Shown in pieces: positions 1 through 12,114 of a DNA stretch of 64,000 nt. Positions within the stretch are counted from its first letter, which is position 1. Every line of letters begins with the position of its first letter. The stretch is from Monoplex corrugatus (Eukaryota; Mollusca; Gastropoda; Littorinimorpha; Ranellidae), in contig JAPXFY010000026.1 of the NCBI GenBank assembly GCA_030674185.1, positions 50,047,246 to 50,111,245 of the forward strand, read 5' to 3'. A program made the position numbers and the translations under genes. The notes under the pieces are model-generated. The model worked only from the letters and a program-made list of their open reading frames with translations, made no database searches and had not been told where the DNA came from.

Positions 1-510
1 GATATCATACCCCACAGTATATCATACCCCACAGGAGAAAAAACAAAACATGGAAAAGAAAATTTAGTACACACATCAATGTATTCATGCACATAATCCA
101 AGTACATGCCCCAGGCGTTAACCACTCCGTCCAACTTATCACCAGGAGATTAAAAGAAACAATACCTAAATACAGATATAAACACAACCAAAGACACCAA
201 AACATATAAACAAAAATAGGCCTAAATTACCCAAAATTACCTCCGCACATCACATTCCCTTAGAGCCAAAAATGCACCCACTGCATGTACACAATTATCA
301 ATCCTAAGACAGTATGCAGGACTTTATCGAACACATACAGTTGAATGGACAAGCAAGGCAGAAAATGACAGGAAGAAATGACAGAAAGCAAAGGAACAAG
401 GCAGAGAGAAAGAAGTGGCAGAAAAGAGGAAATTTCTAGCACAGAATTTCCATAAGGTGGGGATACTGTTTATACTGAAAGAGCCCCCCGCATCCCCACG
501 GGGAGGGGGG
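1..510 (-). repeat. R540 interspersed retroposon, copy A (partial)
   Basis: This sequence recurs at 11385-11905 and 12115-12680 (same orientation) and at 35541-36085 and 38611-39159 (opposite orientation). The diagnostic end is the block at 355-510, which finishes in a CCCC...GGGG-type palindrome; it forms the 5' end when read on the minus strand. No protein is encoded. The distal end runs out of the window. The family is inferred to be a retroposon because copy E has a target-site duplication. Confidence 0.75.
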
Positions 511-540
511 TGACGATGGGGGATGAAAAACTATTGACCC

Positions 541-1034
541 TTACTCTCTGCCAGAAAGCTTGAATGGCGTGATGATGTTGGCACCTGTCTCGTTGCCCAC
601 GGAAACTAGACCACCTCCTTCTTTTAGAACGTTGCTGCGTGGACCCAAGATCATCTCCCGGGAATGGTCAAACTCTCCTCGCAGTGTGACTGGTCTGTAT
701 TCCAGCTCTGACACCTCATCCAGGCTATGAATTACCATCGTCATTACTGTCATCATCATCAATAATATCACTGTCATTGTCATTATCATCATCACTGTCA
801 CATCACTGTCATCTACACTGTCATCACCACTGATATCGTCAACTCTTACCATATCATCCCTGCTTATCATTATTGTTATCAGCTTATCTTGTCAATGGTG
901 TCAACATCAACATCATGTTCAGGTTCATATTGCTTACACCAGCAACACTACAGCCATATCAGGTCAACACCATGTCAACATCATAACATCAGGTTCAGGT
1001 TCATATTGCTTACAGCCCAGCCGACTACTACAGC
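541..1034. repeat. Low-complexity ATC-rich tract and local duplication
   Basis: From about 715 to 870 the sequence is a degenerate CATCAT/TGTCAT tract. A segment beginning AGGTTCATATTGCTTACA occurs near 918-962 and again near 996-1042, each ending in CAGCCATATCAG. No gene is supported here. Confidence 0.6.
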
Positions 1035-1047
1035 CATATCAGCGCTA

Positions 1048-4000
1048 CTAGTAGTACTAGTAGGCCTCCCTCGGTCATGGCTGACCATGGTTAAAGTACA
1101 TCCGTTCTAATGTCTAGATGGGCTGTCTGCTTGGTCCTAGCAGCATCGCCTGTGACTGTAGAGACCAATGCGAGAGAGGCAGTCTCTGTCGCAGCGGTCG
1201 CATGTGTATGCCGATGCTGGCCTGTTGGCTGTCATCCCTTTTCTGCGAACTCGCTTTTCTGCTGCAGCAGCTGACAGTTTGTCCTCACCAATCCGCAGCT
1301 GTTTCTTGAGAGTGGTTCTCCAGTTGTTGCGGTCGTCTGCGAGGTCCTCCCAGGACTCAGTGTCGATCTCAACACCTTCATGTTACGTTTGCAAACGTCT
1401 TTGTATCTCAGCTGTGGGCGGCCAATGTTTCTCTGCCCTGTGGCAAGCTCACCATAAAGGATGTCTTTTGGGATGCGAACCATCTTCCATGCGGCGAACG
1501 TGGCCCAACCAGCGCAGCCGACGCTGTCTCAGGATGGTATGCATGGTTGGGAGGCCAGCGCGGTCAGGACTTCGGTGTTGGTCACCTTGTCTTGCCAGGA
1601 AATGCCGAGTATGTGCCATAGGCTTCTCAGGTGGAAGGTATTGAGCCTTTTCTCCTGATGAGCACGCGTGGTCCACGCCTCGCTGCCGTACAGCAAGGTG
1701 CTGAGGACACAGGCGTTGTATGCAGCCATCTTTGTCTTCTTGGTCAGCTTGGGATTTGTCCACACCCTTTGTGTGAGGCGGGCTAGTGTTGTGGCTGCCT
1801 TCCCGATCCTCTAGTCAATCTCTGTGTCAAAGGAGAGGTTATCGATGATGGTGGACCCAAGATATGTGAATTGATGGACGGCTTCAAGCTCGTAGTCATC
1901 AATGGTGATGGCTGGTGGAGATGGCATGTCTTGGCCCAGGACGTTTGTCTTCTTAAGACTGATGGTCAGACCAAAATCTTTGCAGGCCTGGGAGAAGCGG
2001 TCCATTAGTGACTGCAAGTCCCGCTGAGTATGGGTCACAACTGCGGCATCGTCGGCAAATAGCATGTCTCTGATGAGGGCTTCACGGACCTTTGTCCTTG
2101 CTCTGAGGCGGGCGAGGTTGAAGAGCCTGCCGTCTGATCTGGTCCGCAGGTGGATCCCTTCTTGCGCTGTGCTGAACGCATGCCTCAGGAGGAGAGCGAA
2201 GAAGATTCCAAAGAGGGTTGGGGCCAGGACGCAGCCTTGTTTCACACCGCTGCGTACGTCGAAGGGCTTGGAGAGGTTTCCGTTGAACTGCACCGTCCCT
2301 TTCATGTTGGAGTGGAAGGACTCAATTAAGCTGTGCAGTTTGGGGGGGGCAGCCGATTTTTCGGAGAGCCCTGAAAAGACCATCTCTGCTGACTAGGTCA
2401 AAGGCCTTGGTGAGGTCAATGAATGCCACATACAGGGGCATCCGCTGCTCTCTGCACTTCTCCTGGATTTGGCGAAGGAAACGACCATGTCTACCGTGGA
2501 TCTCTCTGCTCGAAAACCACACTGCGATTCTGGGTAGACGCGTTCAGCCAGTTTCTGCAGGCGGATTAGGAGGACCCAAGCATAGACTTTGCCAACAATG
2601 CTGAGGAGCGAGATACCTCTGTAGTTGTTGCAGTCGCTCCTTTCGCCCTTGTTTTTGTACAAGGTGACGATCTTGACGTCCCTCATGTCCTGCGGTACAG
2701 CTCCCTCATTCCAACACTGACAGAGGACTGCGTGCAAAGGATGCAGAAGAGAAGTCTTGCAGTGCTTGATGAGGTCTGGGGAATTCCGTCATTGCCAGGT
2801 GCCTTGCCTGATGCCAGGCTATCAATGCCTTGCTGAGTTTGTCCACAGTTGGCTCTGCGTCAAGTTCTTCCATTACCGGCATGCACTTGATGGCATCGAG
2901 GGCTGAGGGGGACACCATGTTCTGTGTGGAGTAGAGGTTGGAGTAGTGTTCCGCCCATCTTTCCATCTGTTGGCTAGGATCGCCGATTACTTCCCCAGTG
3001 GAGGATTTGAGGGGGGCGATCTTGCTCTGTGTTGGTCCCAGTGCCTTCTTGATGCCATCATACATTCCTCGGATGTTGCCTCTTTCAGCAACACTCTGTA
3101 TCTCTTCGCTGACTCTGACCAGTACCTGTTTGCACAGCGCCTGGCGTTAAGCTGAACCTTACTCCTGGCAGCCCTGAGCATTTGCAGGTTCTTCTCACTG
3201 GGTGACCGCTTATACTCGGTGAGTGCGGCGCGCTTGGCCTCAACAGTGGGAGTCATCTCTGATGATTTGGCCTCAAACCAGTCGTGGGACTTCACAGTTT
3301 TCTTCCCAAAGGTGGCCATAGCAATGCGGTGCATGGTGTCTCGTAGTGTTTCCCATCTCTCTGTGGCAGAGTCTCTGGGCTGCAATGCATCATATTCTCT
3401 CTCAAAGGCCTCTGCGAACTGTTCTACAAGATCTGGCCGAGACATCTTGCCGACGTCAATGCGAGGGTTCCCTTGTTTCTTTGAGCAGTGGAACTTCTTT
3501 GGTTGCAGCCTGATCTTGCAACATACCAGAGAGTACTGTGTCGCAGTCTGTGCTGTGATAAGAGCGAGTGTGGAGAACGTTTTTGATAGAGGCACGACTT
3601 ACTAGGATCAAATCCAGTTGGTGCCAATGTTTTGAGCGCGGGTGCCTCCAGGAAACTTTGTGTTGAGGCTTCGTCTTGAAGGAGTTGGCGATGCACAGTT
3701 CATGGCAGGCACAAAACTCAAGCAGTCGCTGTCCATTCTCATTCATTTTCCCCACTCCAAAGGAACCGAGGCAGGAGGGCCATGAGTCATTGTCTGCACC
3801 CACTCTGGCGTTGAAGTCGCCCAGGAGAACAAGTTGTTCTGTCCTGGGGATGTTCCATATGGTTGATGCAAGATTTTCGTAGAACTCATTCTTGGCGTCT
3901 GGAAAGGCGGACAGAGTTGGGGCATAAACGCTGATGAGAGTGACATAGCCTTTGGTGGTGTTGAGGCGGAGAGTCAAGAGTCGTTCTGAGCCGCCGCTGC

Positions 4001-5042
4001 CTGATTCAATCATGTTCAGCAGGCTGTTCCTTGCTGTAAAGCCTACTCCGTACTCTCTTGGGGCATCAGAACTCTTTCCTTGCCAGAAGAAGGTGTAGTC
4101 CTTTTCCTTTAGTGTTCCTGAGTCAGCCAGCCATGTTTCCTGCAGAGTGGCAATGTCCACATTGAGCCTCTTTAGCTTGCTGTTTATGACGGCGGTCTTT
4201 CTGGCGTCGCTGATGTCTTGCAGATCTTGGGTGAGCCCAGGCATTATTGTTCGGACATTCTAGCAGCCCAGTTTCACTACTGATCCTTTTCCTGAATTTG
4301 AATTTTTCTTTTTGCCTGGTGCGGTAGTTAACGACCTGCTTGTCAGATTTTCTCCTAATCTTCATGCGCCCAATGAAGAAGGCAGGTCGTGGCGGGACAG
4401 CACCTGATTGGCTGGGGGCTGCCCAGCTTAGGCGGGCGGTAGCTGTCCAGTAAGACACAAAGGTCTCTCCCATCGTCAAAAGCAACCCCTGGCGTCAGCT
4501 TACGCCAGTTGAGCAATGACTTATCACCGGTATCTGTTGCTTCCCGTGTTGTGCCGACTAGTGTTAGTAGCGAGGCTGGAGTGTCCTCTCCAGGTCGTAG
4601 GTGCAGAGTGCTTGTGGATGAATGACGGATGTAAGCCTGGGCAGTGTAGTATGGAAGACAGGCTGTTGCCCATGCAACTTGTCCCCCCTCTCCACCTCGC
4701 TGGCAGATCCAAAGGAACAGCAGGGCTGTTACATTTTGGTGCCAATGCGGCCGCAGGAGCTGCCGGAAAGTGACAAAGTTTGCCATCCAACTGCCTTAGG
4801 GGCCCCACACCGGATTTACTGTCAGGGTTTACTCCCTTAGCTAGATAGCCGCGGGTAGCTCTTCAGAGCTGGCGCCCTTTGATGGATCTAATTTATTTCC
4901 ACCAGGGTTTCTAGCCACCCTCCTCACCATCCTCCTGAGAGGACTGGTGGGGGTGCTGGTTTAGTTGCCAGCAATTCAACCCTGTGACAGGTAGTACTGG
5001 GTTCCAGGTTACCAGTAGCGGATACATCTATCTGACATGACA
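1048..5042 (-). mobile_element. Full-length RTE-like non-LTR retrotransposon with 13-bp TSD
   Basis: The insertion is bounded by the identical 13-mer CATATCAGCGCTA at 1035-1047 and 5043-5055. Beyond it, the flanks read as one continuous pre-insertion sequence related to the local repeat at 960-1034. On the minus strand the element has a 5' region of about 750 bp, an endonuclease-reverse transcriptase ORF, and a 3' tail made of TAG/TAC triplets at 1048-1066. The size of about 4.0 kb and the single ORF fit RTE-like elements. The clade name is inferred from motif style and was not checked against a database. Confidence 0.8.
1130..4292 (-). pseudogene. RTE-like endonuclease-reverse transcriptase, broken
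   Basis: Reading from 4292 downward, an apurinic-type endonuclease domain comes first (motifs LQETWL, SVYAPT, LGDFNARVG and a QLDLILVSR block near 3610). A linker follows, then a reverse transcriptase with YRGISLL, FIDLTKAFD, SGVKQGC and the catalytic FADD box near 2060. The C-terminal region has LLYGSEAWT and GRPQLRYKDVCKR. The reading frame is broken repeatedly. A TAG replaces the Trp of the conserved WNVRT motif at 4260-4262. A shift near 3530 destroys the end of the endonuclease, including its expected catalytic DH pair. Further shifts lie near 3065, 2770, 2470, 2345 (in a G run) and 1545, and a stop at 1811-1813 interrupts the thumb. The copy cannot encode a working protein. It is close to full length, so it probably inserted intact and then decayed. 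Confidence 0.85.
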
Positions 5043-5055
5043 CATATCAGCGCTA

Positions 5056-5781
5056 ACACCATGTTAACATCATAGCATCAAAATCACCGTTACTATAATC
5101 TAAAATAGTAAAATAATGGTAATCCCCGTCAATGGCAGCAGTACCAGAAGTATAGTCATACCTGAAGTAACTGTAGCAACAACAGCAGCAGTACTTATCA
5201 GTAACAGGAGAAAAAGCATGAGTAACAGTCATAGTGGTGGTAACAGAAGCAGTAACAGTAGTAGTCATAAAAATAGTAGCAGTAATTAATACTAGTTGTA
5301 TAAATGGCCCAAAATTCACCATGAAAGCAAAACCAAAAGCCATCAACAACCAAACACAGGTACTAGCTCTACACTAACACTGTGAAGACTCCTGCAGCAT
5401 GGAGTGGAAAGTGTTTGGGCTTTTCCTGATTCAGAAATCGGGAAAAAATTTAAAGAAGGGCACATGCAATTCAACTGGGGGATCATGAAGAAGACAGAGG
5501 TAGGCAAACAATAACTTTTTTTTGTATGATGGTAGTATCTTATTTTTGAAGCTTTTGAGCAGGGGAGGGAGGTGGGAAGTGGTTGTTGTGGGGTGGATTT
5601 TCTATTTATCAGGAATGGAGAGGTGTTGAAGGGGTTGGAATGATGGAGACCATACATCTGTTGATAGAAGCTATGTTCTGTGTTGTTAACCCCTTGTGTG
5701 CTGCTGTTTTTTGACATCCAGTTATCATTGTGCTGGGGAAAAAATGTTGCATCACTAGCATGTACAATAAAACAACTGTCA
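5056..5781. other. Non-coding interval, nothing recognised
   Basis: The interval begins with degenerate AGTA/AGCAGTA triplet-rich sequence (5080-5300), then becomes unique-looking AT-rich DNA. Short open frames show no domain or coding character. Confidence 0.5.
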
Positions 5782-5795
5782 CTTCCATATTTGTA

Positions 5796-6765
5796 CATTC
5801 GGGCCATCTACGCCAACAGCAGGAGTGCAGTCCGCACCGCCAGTGGAACATCTGACTGGTTCCCAGTGACATCGGGAGTAAGGCAGGGCTGTAATCTCTC
5901 CCCTCTTCTCTTCGTGATCTATATGGATCAGATTACGAAGGAGGCAAACCCAGACCCTGAGGCACTCAATGAACTCATGTTTGCGGATGACCAGGCAATG
6001 GTGAACAATGACAAGATACAGCTACAGGAACACACAGACCAGCTTAATGAAAGCTGGAGACATACGGCATGAATATCAGCGTCAGCAAGACCGAGGTCAT
6101 GACTGTCAGTAAGAGACCAAACAAACTGGATATCAACATCAACAGAATCCAGTTGAAGCAAGCCAGTGAATTTAAATACCTGGGCAGCATCTTCACTGAA
6201 AATGGCAAACTAGACAGAGAAATCGAGACCAGATGCCAGAAAGCCAACGCAGTCAGCTACCAACTTGCCCCTCTCCTGAAACACCCCAGCATTCCCACCA
6301 GCACTAAGGCGAAACTCAACAACGCCATTTTTCTACCAATGCTGACATACCAGTGCCAGACATGGACCCTAACTAAAGTCCTCAAAAGAAAACTGGTCAC
6401 CTGTGAAATGAAATGCCTGAGGAAAGCAGTAAACAAGACAAGGCGGGACAAGATCAGAAATGAGGTGATACGAGACATGGTAGGAGCAACACCAATCCTA
6501 CAACACATCGAACATATGAGGATCAAGTGGTTCGGACACCTCACACATATGCCCCTAAACCATCCAGCTCTTCGGGCATACAACACCAGATACTCTGGCT
6601 GGAGAGCCAGAGGAAGACCAAGACGACGATGGAGTGACTCCGTGGCAGACACCCTCAGAGCTCACGAGATGTCCCTTCTCCAGGCCACCCGCCTTGCTGC
6701 TGACAGATGACTGTATCTCCCCACCGGTACAAGCGGAAAAACAACAACAACAAAAACAAAAAAAC
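5796..6765 (+). mobile_element. 5'-truncated RTE-like LINE with 14-bp TSD
   Basis: The 14-mer CTTCCATATTTGTA lies at 5782-5795 and again at 6766-6779, immediately outside the LINE-derived sequence. The insert starts inside the reverse transcriptase and ends in an A-rich tail of ACA/AAAC units at 6737-6765. This is the expected product of target-primed reverse transcription with 5' truncation. Confidence 0.85.
5797..6710 (+). pseudogene. RTE-like reverse transcriptase C-terminal half, frameshifted
   Basis: The fragment enters the palm domain at TSGVRQGCNLSPLLF, carries the catalytic FADD box near 5981, and continues through FKYLGS, LTYQCQTWT and IKWFGHL to the GRPRRRW end typical of endonuclease-RT LINEs in invertebrates. 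A single-nucleotide frame change near 6055-6065 separates the palm from the downstream part, which then stays open for about 210 codons to the stop at 6710. The endonuclease and fingers are absent because of 5' truncation. The remaining frame is well preserved, so the insertion is probably younger than the LINE at 1048-5042. A related, more decayed fragment is present at 34600-35040. Confidence 0.85.
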
Positions 6766-6779
6766 CTTCCATATTTGTA

Positions 6780-8298
6780 GGAATCTATACATGAAATTAC
6801 ACAGAATGGTGCACTAGGCATGACTAAATGTATCTTCAGATGATTTCTGTAGTGATTTCTTGAAATAACTAAATATCTTAATATTCTGTGGAAATTCCAA
6901 TTAAAAATTCATAACCCGCTCACAGAAACAAAAAACAAAACAAACAAAAAACAAAGGAAAAAGGAAGATATGGACCTCATTCTGGATAACCACCTACTGA
7001 CAGATCATTGACAGCTGACGAGCTACAAAGATCCGCAATGTACTAGTGCACAAAGTGGCTTGATCCGGTCATGTCGTCCGCTGCCGTCACGCCCCCACTC
7101 CCACTCCACTCCACCCTAGTCCTCCCCTTACCGCTTTTAATATTGCTCACTGGAAGTGTTGGTTTATTCTACAATGTCCCGATTGTATTTCAACAGTGTG
7201 AAGGTGTTGGCATTGTATTTCAACAGTGTGAAGGTGTTGGCTAGCTGCCAGTTTTGCCTGCGGCCACAAACCCTTTGTCATATGCTCAAAGGATCAATAC
7301 TTTTTGTGTCAGGTCTGTCTGGTGCATATTTCATACCAACAGCGAGTAACTACTGCTGATTTCAACCCCTTCTTGTGTCAGAATTGTCTTCTGAATCATC
7401 CTACTGTCATTTATAAGTTCTTGACTCAACTCACATGTTTTCAAAGGTTGAAAACACACAGGATTGTAAGACAGGTCTGGTGCCACCATTATGCTGAAAA
7501 CCAGTTTCTATTCTCAGAAAAATAAAACCAATCTGGTGAGGGTTGCAGAGGTCAAAAAGTCATATACGGGAAGCCAGTCACTTTTATGAACCCTCTCCAA
7601 CATCAGTCAGCGCTTCTCTCCCATTTACATTAGGTTGAAATGTGTGTCGAACTACCTCCGTAAATTTTACGTTGGCAGCACTTATGGGGTTAAGGGATGG
7701 TTCATTTGATGTGGCTGTGTAAGATTTGGTGAGGTCAATTCTCATGGTGGGAAAGGGAAGGCGTGAGGTGGGGGGGCTGGATGTACTTCAATGATTCATT
7801 TCTGTGATTCTGATAAGGGGTAGAAGATGGACTTCGGAGTTGGGGGTGATGGAGACAATAAGTTGTGTTAGTGGGTGGACTGGAGGCTATGTGTCGTGTT
7901 GTTTGGGGGCTGGTTTCTGTGATGTGCTGTGTAGGATGGTGGTGCAGTCTATTCATACAGGGGCATCAATATGTTTCATCCATTTCCCTGTTTTCTTTAG
8001 GGGATGTTTTCCATCAATCATGTCAATACAATGCAGCCCTGGTTGTTCCGATGAGAAGACAGAAGACTATTGTAAAGACAGACATCAAACCCACACCCAA
8101 GTTTAAGGTCTCAAGACTCACTTGAGGGGCAGTGGCACCGGGGCAGACTGTGTCTTTCTCTCCAAAGTTTCAATCAGATCCAGTTTCCACCATCGGCGTT
8201 TGACTTGCCATGTGCCCAAGCAGAACGTGGCAAAGGGTATCACCTGAAGTCATACAAAAAGGCTGTTGTCCCACTGAGTTCATAGTGAAAGAGAGTAA
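6780..8298. other. Intergenic DNA; one small tandem duplication
   Basis: A 29-bp segment at 7182-7210 is repeated at 7212-7240. Otherwise I see no coding region, RNA gene or repeat family here. Several short open frames near 7800-8125 lack any recognisable domain. Confidence 0.5.
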
Positions 8299-8385
8299 TA
8301 ATTAATTAATTAATTAATTTTTAATTAATTACAATATTTATATAGCGCAAAATCTTGATAAAATCAAATCTAAGCGCTGAAACAG

Positions 8386-8458
8386 ACACACACACACGCA
8401 CCGCACGCACGCACGCACGCACACACGCACGCAGGCAGGCACGCACACACACACCACA

Positions 8459-8512
<54 letters not shown>
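8386..8512. repeat. (CA)n / CACG compound microsatellite inside L2 3' UTR
   Basis: About 127 bp of CA dinucleotides mixed with CACG units lies between the LINE's conserved 3' tip and its ORF. The same position is occupied by longer arrays in copies 2 and 3. Confidence 0.9.
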
Positions 8513-8599
8513 CGCATGGCTATAAATGGGGAGAAAGAATAAAAGCAATAAAAGCAAGAATAAAAGCAATGGAAAATTATAGAGAGCATATCATATACG

Positions 8600-10556
8600 A
8601 TTATATATTATAACAATGTGATTCCCCTCCGAGCGGAGACAGGCTGCAGAGGGGGGGTTGAGTGAGGTTAGGATTTTATGCAGAGGAGAAAAGGTGAGTT
8701 TTGAGAGCGGACTTGAAGGAGACAAAAGTAGGTTGCTGACGGACTGAGAGAGGAAGTTTGTTCCAGGAGAGTGGACCAGAAACAGAGAAGGCTCGTGGAC
8801 CATAGGTATTGAGCTTAGTGCGTGGAAAGCGAAAAGTCAGAGGATCGGAGGCAGAGCGGAGGGTACGTGAGGGAAGATAGATCTCAAGTAGGCTTGACAG
8901 GTAATCGGGGGCTGTCGTTTTTGAGGCTTTTGTAGCACATGGTGTCTAGTTTGTACTGTATGCGCTTTGTACAGGGAGCCAGTGAAGTTGTGCCAGGAGA
9001 GGAGATATGTGTCAGCTTTTTTCTTTTTGAGTACAAGGCGTACAGCATTGTTTTGAATGCGCTGTAGGATGTGAATGGTGGAGGCAGGAAGACCAGACAG
9101 GAGTGAACTGCAATAGTCAATGCGAAACATTATGAAGGAGAGAATGAGTTTTTGCAGTTGTTTCGACAGAGAGATACTTCCTGATCAGGCTTATACGATG
9201 GAGATGATAGTAGCAAGATCTGGCAGTTTGAGAAACAAAGTTGTTCATGGAGAGGGTAGAGTCAATGCAGACACCAAGGTTTTTAGCTGAATCAGAAATT
9301 GGGACTGATGTGTTACATAATGGGAGAGAAAGAGGAGGCAGCTGAGAAAGTTTCTGACGGGTGCCAGTGAGGATAGCTTCTGTCTTGTCATCGTTAAGCT
9401 GAAGTCTATTGTGTGTCATCCAGTTCTTAATGTCCAAGTAACACTCAGTGGTGCGAGTCAACAGGCGCTGTATATTATCAGGTGAGTCACTGTCTTGAAG
9501 TTGGGTGTCATCAGCATAGAAGTGGTGTTTTATAGAGTGGGAGTTGATGATGGTGGACAGGGGGGAGGTGTAAAGAGTGAAAAGAACAGGGCCAAGACAG
9601 ATCCTTGTGGAACACCACAGGTCAGGTATGCAGGTTGAGAGTAAGTGCCATTGATGAGAAGTTTGTTTTCTGTTTGATAGATATGAAGTGAACCAGGAGA
9701 GAGCAATGTCAGAGATGCCAAAAGTATGATGAAGTCTAGAAAGGAGAATACCATGGTCAATGGTATCAAAGGCTGCAGACAGATCAAGGAGTGTGAGGAG
9801 AGAGACTTTGCCAGTATCAGTTGCAAGGAGGAGATTGTTGAGAATGTGTAGTAGGGCAGTTTCAGTGCTATGGCACTGGCGGTAGGCTGACTGGAAAGGA
9901 TTGAGGAGATTGTTGGCAGACAGGTGAGAGTTCAGCTGGTTGAGGACGACTTTTTCAAGGAGTTTTGACAAGAAAGAGAGATTAGAGATAGGCCGGTAAT
10001 TTTTCAGTTCATTTAGGGTCTAAGTTGTGTTTCTTGAGGAGAGGGTGAACAATAGCAGCCTTGAAAGAATCTGGGACAGTTCCAGTTTGAAGAGAAGTGT
10101 TGATGATGTCAGTGATGAATGGAAGGAGAGTAGGGAGACAGTCGGAGTAGAGAGAACCTGGAAGAGGATCCAGTTCGCAGGTTTTGAACGACATGGATCT
10201 GATTGTGTTGAAAATTTCTTCTTGTGAGACTGGGGTAAAAGTAGTAAGAGGTGTGCCAGAGAAGGAAGGGTCAGGTGGGCATGGATTGACAGGGTGTCCT
10301 GTCAAGCCTGTCACGAAGAGTTTGTATTTTGGTGGTGAAATACTTGGAGAATACAGATGGGAGTTCTTCATTTGTATGTTTTGTTGGGAGAGGTAAATCT
10401 TTTCGTGTGCCAAGGAGATGATTCATGGTTGTAAAGAGTTCTTTTGAAGAAGAGGCATTCAGGATTTTGTTTTGGAAATAGCTTGTTTTTGCAGATGCAA
10501 TGAGGGTGGGTACTTTTGTTTTAGAGGCTTGGAAAAGTTGCCTGTGTACAGTGACC
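8600..10556 (-). pseudogene. L2-type reverse transcriptase, frameshifted (copy 1)
   Basis: The reading starts in the linker upstream of the RT and passes through NYRPISNLSFLSKLLEKVV, the DLSAAFDTIDH motif, the GVPQGSV motif, the catalytic FYADD box near 9505-9527, KNLGVCIDS, and the thumb/C-terminal block ending in RSEGNH-like sequence near 8600. Frame changes occur near 10018, 9600-9660, 9140 and 8990-9060. The endonuclease half is missing. The catalytic aspartates are intact at this locus, unlike copy 2. Confidence 0.85.
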
Positions 10557-10672
10557 TCAACTTTTTTCTCCAAGCCAGTTTTATAATGCTTTACCTTCCT
10601 CAACTCTGAATAAAGTTAGGTACCCATTTATACCTGGATAATGGTGGAAGCTGTACATATTACAAAGTTCCC

Positions 10673-10760
10673 CTGTAGTTGTGGTAGCCAAATGGGTAAG
10701 GCATCAGTCAGACTTCCAACTGGAAAGTCTGGTTCTAATCTTGCCTGGGTACCTCTTGCC
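10673..10760 (+). repeat. tRNA-like SINE head
   Basis: A TAGCCAAATGGG-like A box near 10684 is followed by GGTTCTAATCTTGCC, a B-box-like segment, near 10731, at tRNA-like spacing. It is too diverged to fold as a functional tRNA, so a SINE remnant is more likely. Confidence 0.4.
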
Positions 10761-10835
10761 TAATGGGTAAATGGTGGAAATTGTTTGTGCCTAAACCCCT
10801 TTGTATATAAATGAATATAACTAATAATCAACTTA

Positions 10836-11090
10836 TGATAATAATAATGATGATGACATTTATAAGGTACCAAATCTTCATACAAGAATTAAACCAAAGT
10901 GTGCACTCTTATCATCCACCAAAGCAATCACCCAACAAGGAAGGACCAAACTCCAGGGCACAAAGCACTCACAAACTGGAAGGAGGATGACAGAAGGGGA
11001 GAGGGGCTAAACAGTGAGCATGGCAAAAGGGGAAATCACTGCTAGACAAAAAGGTATGTCTTCAAGCTAGACTTGAAAGAAAACAGAGTT
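10836..11090 (-). repeat. LINE-like 3' tail repeat, also at 31755-31965
   Basis: Read on the minus strand, this segment matches 31755-31965, including GGGTGATTGCTTTGGTG and the ending ACCTTATAAATGTCAT followed by ATT-type triplets. The ending resembles the 3' tips of L2-like LINEs but differs from the copies at 8.3 and 36.1 kb, suggesting another subfamily. Confidence 0.55.
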
Positions 11091-11149
11091 TATGACTATC
11101 GAACAGACTGGGGAAAATAAGCACCTTAGGGATCCTGTAGTTTGTTAGT

Positions 11150-11290
11150 ATCTGGTGGCTTATGGTAACATAATAATTAACAATTAATACGTACAGCCCA
11201 CCAAAGACAGTAATACATCTATGGCTTATGGTAACATAATAATTAACACCTAATACGTACGCCCACCAAAGACATAGCAATACAGACAGT
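11150..11290. repeat. Tandem duplication, unit about 68 bp
   Basis: The segment starting GGCTTATGGTAACATAATAA near 11157 is repeated starting near 11223; each copy ends in a CCCACCAAAGACA block. Confidence 0.75.
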
Positions 11291-11384
11291 GCAGAAACAA
11301 ACTGCCTGCACAGTGTGGCCAAAAATAATGTGCATACAAACATCCTAGAAAAAATAAAATGCTTACTGTTATTGTTATTTTTGT

Positions 11385-11905
11385 TTAAAGCCCAGCTGAC
11401 TGTATACAGCCATATCAGGGCCATGCCATTTCAAAACACATACAATGCTTCAACAGGAAAAAAAAAAGGAAAACAAAATTAAGTACACATTTCAAAGCAT
11501 TCGCGCATATAATCTAAAGACATGCCCCTGGCACTGACCACTCTGTCCAACTTATTGCACAGGGGATTTAGAAAACATACCTGAATAAAAATTTAGATAT
11601 AACCAAGGACACTGAAACATTATAAAAACAGGCATAAATTACCTAATATTGCTTCCTCATATCTCATTTCCCTAGAGCCAAAAATGCACTTAATACATGT
11701 ACATGTACATGTATCCAAATTAATTTGGTCCTAAGAAGAAGTACGCAAGACTTTCTTGAACACATACAGGTGAATGGACCAGCAAGGCAGAAAATGATAG
11801 GAAGAAATGACAAAAAGCAATGGAACAAGGCAGAAACAAAAAGAGTGATAGAAAAGAGGAAATTTCTATACTGAAAGAGTCCCCGGCATCCCCATGAAGG
11901 GAATT
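11385..11905 (-). repeat. R540 retroposon, copy B
   Basis: This copy is collinear with copies A, C, D and E. On the minus strand it ends in GGGCTTTAAACAAAAATAAC-type sequence near 11380-11395, the family's A/T-rich 3' tail. Confidence 0.75.
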
Positions 11906-12114
11906 AAAATACATGAAAAATTTAATCAGACTGACAGAAAAAAATAATTCCCTGGGCATGACTGACACCTGAGCAAACTTGTGCAGGCAGACTGAAGGCG
12001 AATACTTTACCTCTGTGTCCTTGGACGTGCTTTAAGTTAGCTAGGCCTGTAAGCTAGTTGGTTCATTATAAGTATCATTGTTATTATCATTATTATCATT
12101 GTTGTTGTTGTTGT

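Larger units (their letters stand above)
8325..10556 (-). mobile_element. L2/CR1-type LINE, copy 1 (5'-truncated)
   Basis: The copy is nearly identical along its length to the element at 36086-38577. On the minus strand it runs from about 10556 (5' truncation point, where similarity to the other copy stops) to an AATT-rich 3' tail at 8299-8335. The last unique block, near 8335-8385, contains TAGCGC and is shared with copies 2 and 3. Between that block and the ORF lies a (CA)n array. Encoded motifs (LLDLSAAFDTIDH, FYADDTQL, KNLGV) place it in the L2/CR1 group. Confidence 0.88.

Noticed and set aside
1232..2600. Plus-strand open frames opposite the LINE at 1.0-5.0 kb
   Set aside because: They are antisense shadows of the reverse transcriptase.
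5343..5807. 154-codon minus-strand open frame
   Set aside because: No domain is visible, and it crosses the target-site junction of a LINE insertion at 5795.
10673..10760. tRNA gene
   Set aside because: The A- and B-box-like sequences are present but the arms do not pair well; a SINE remnant is more likely. The same reasoning applies at 12684.
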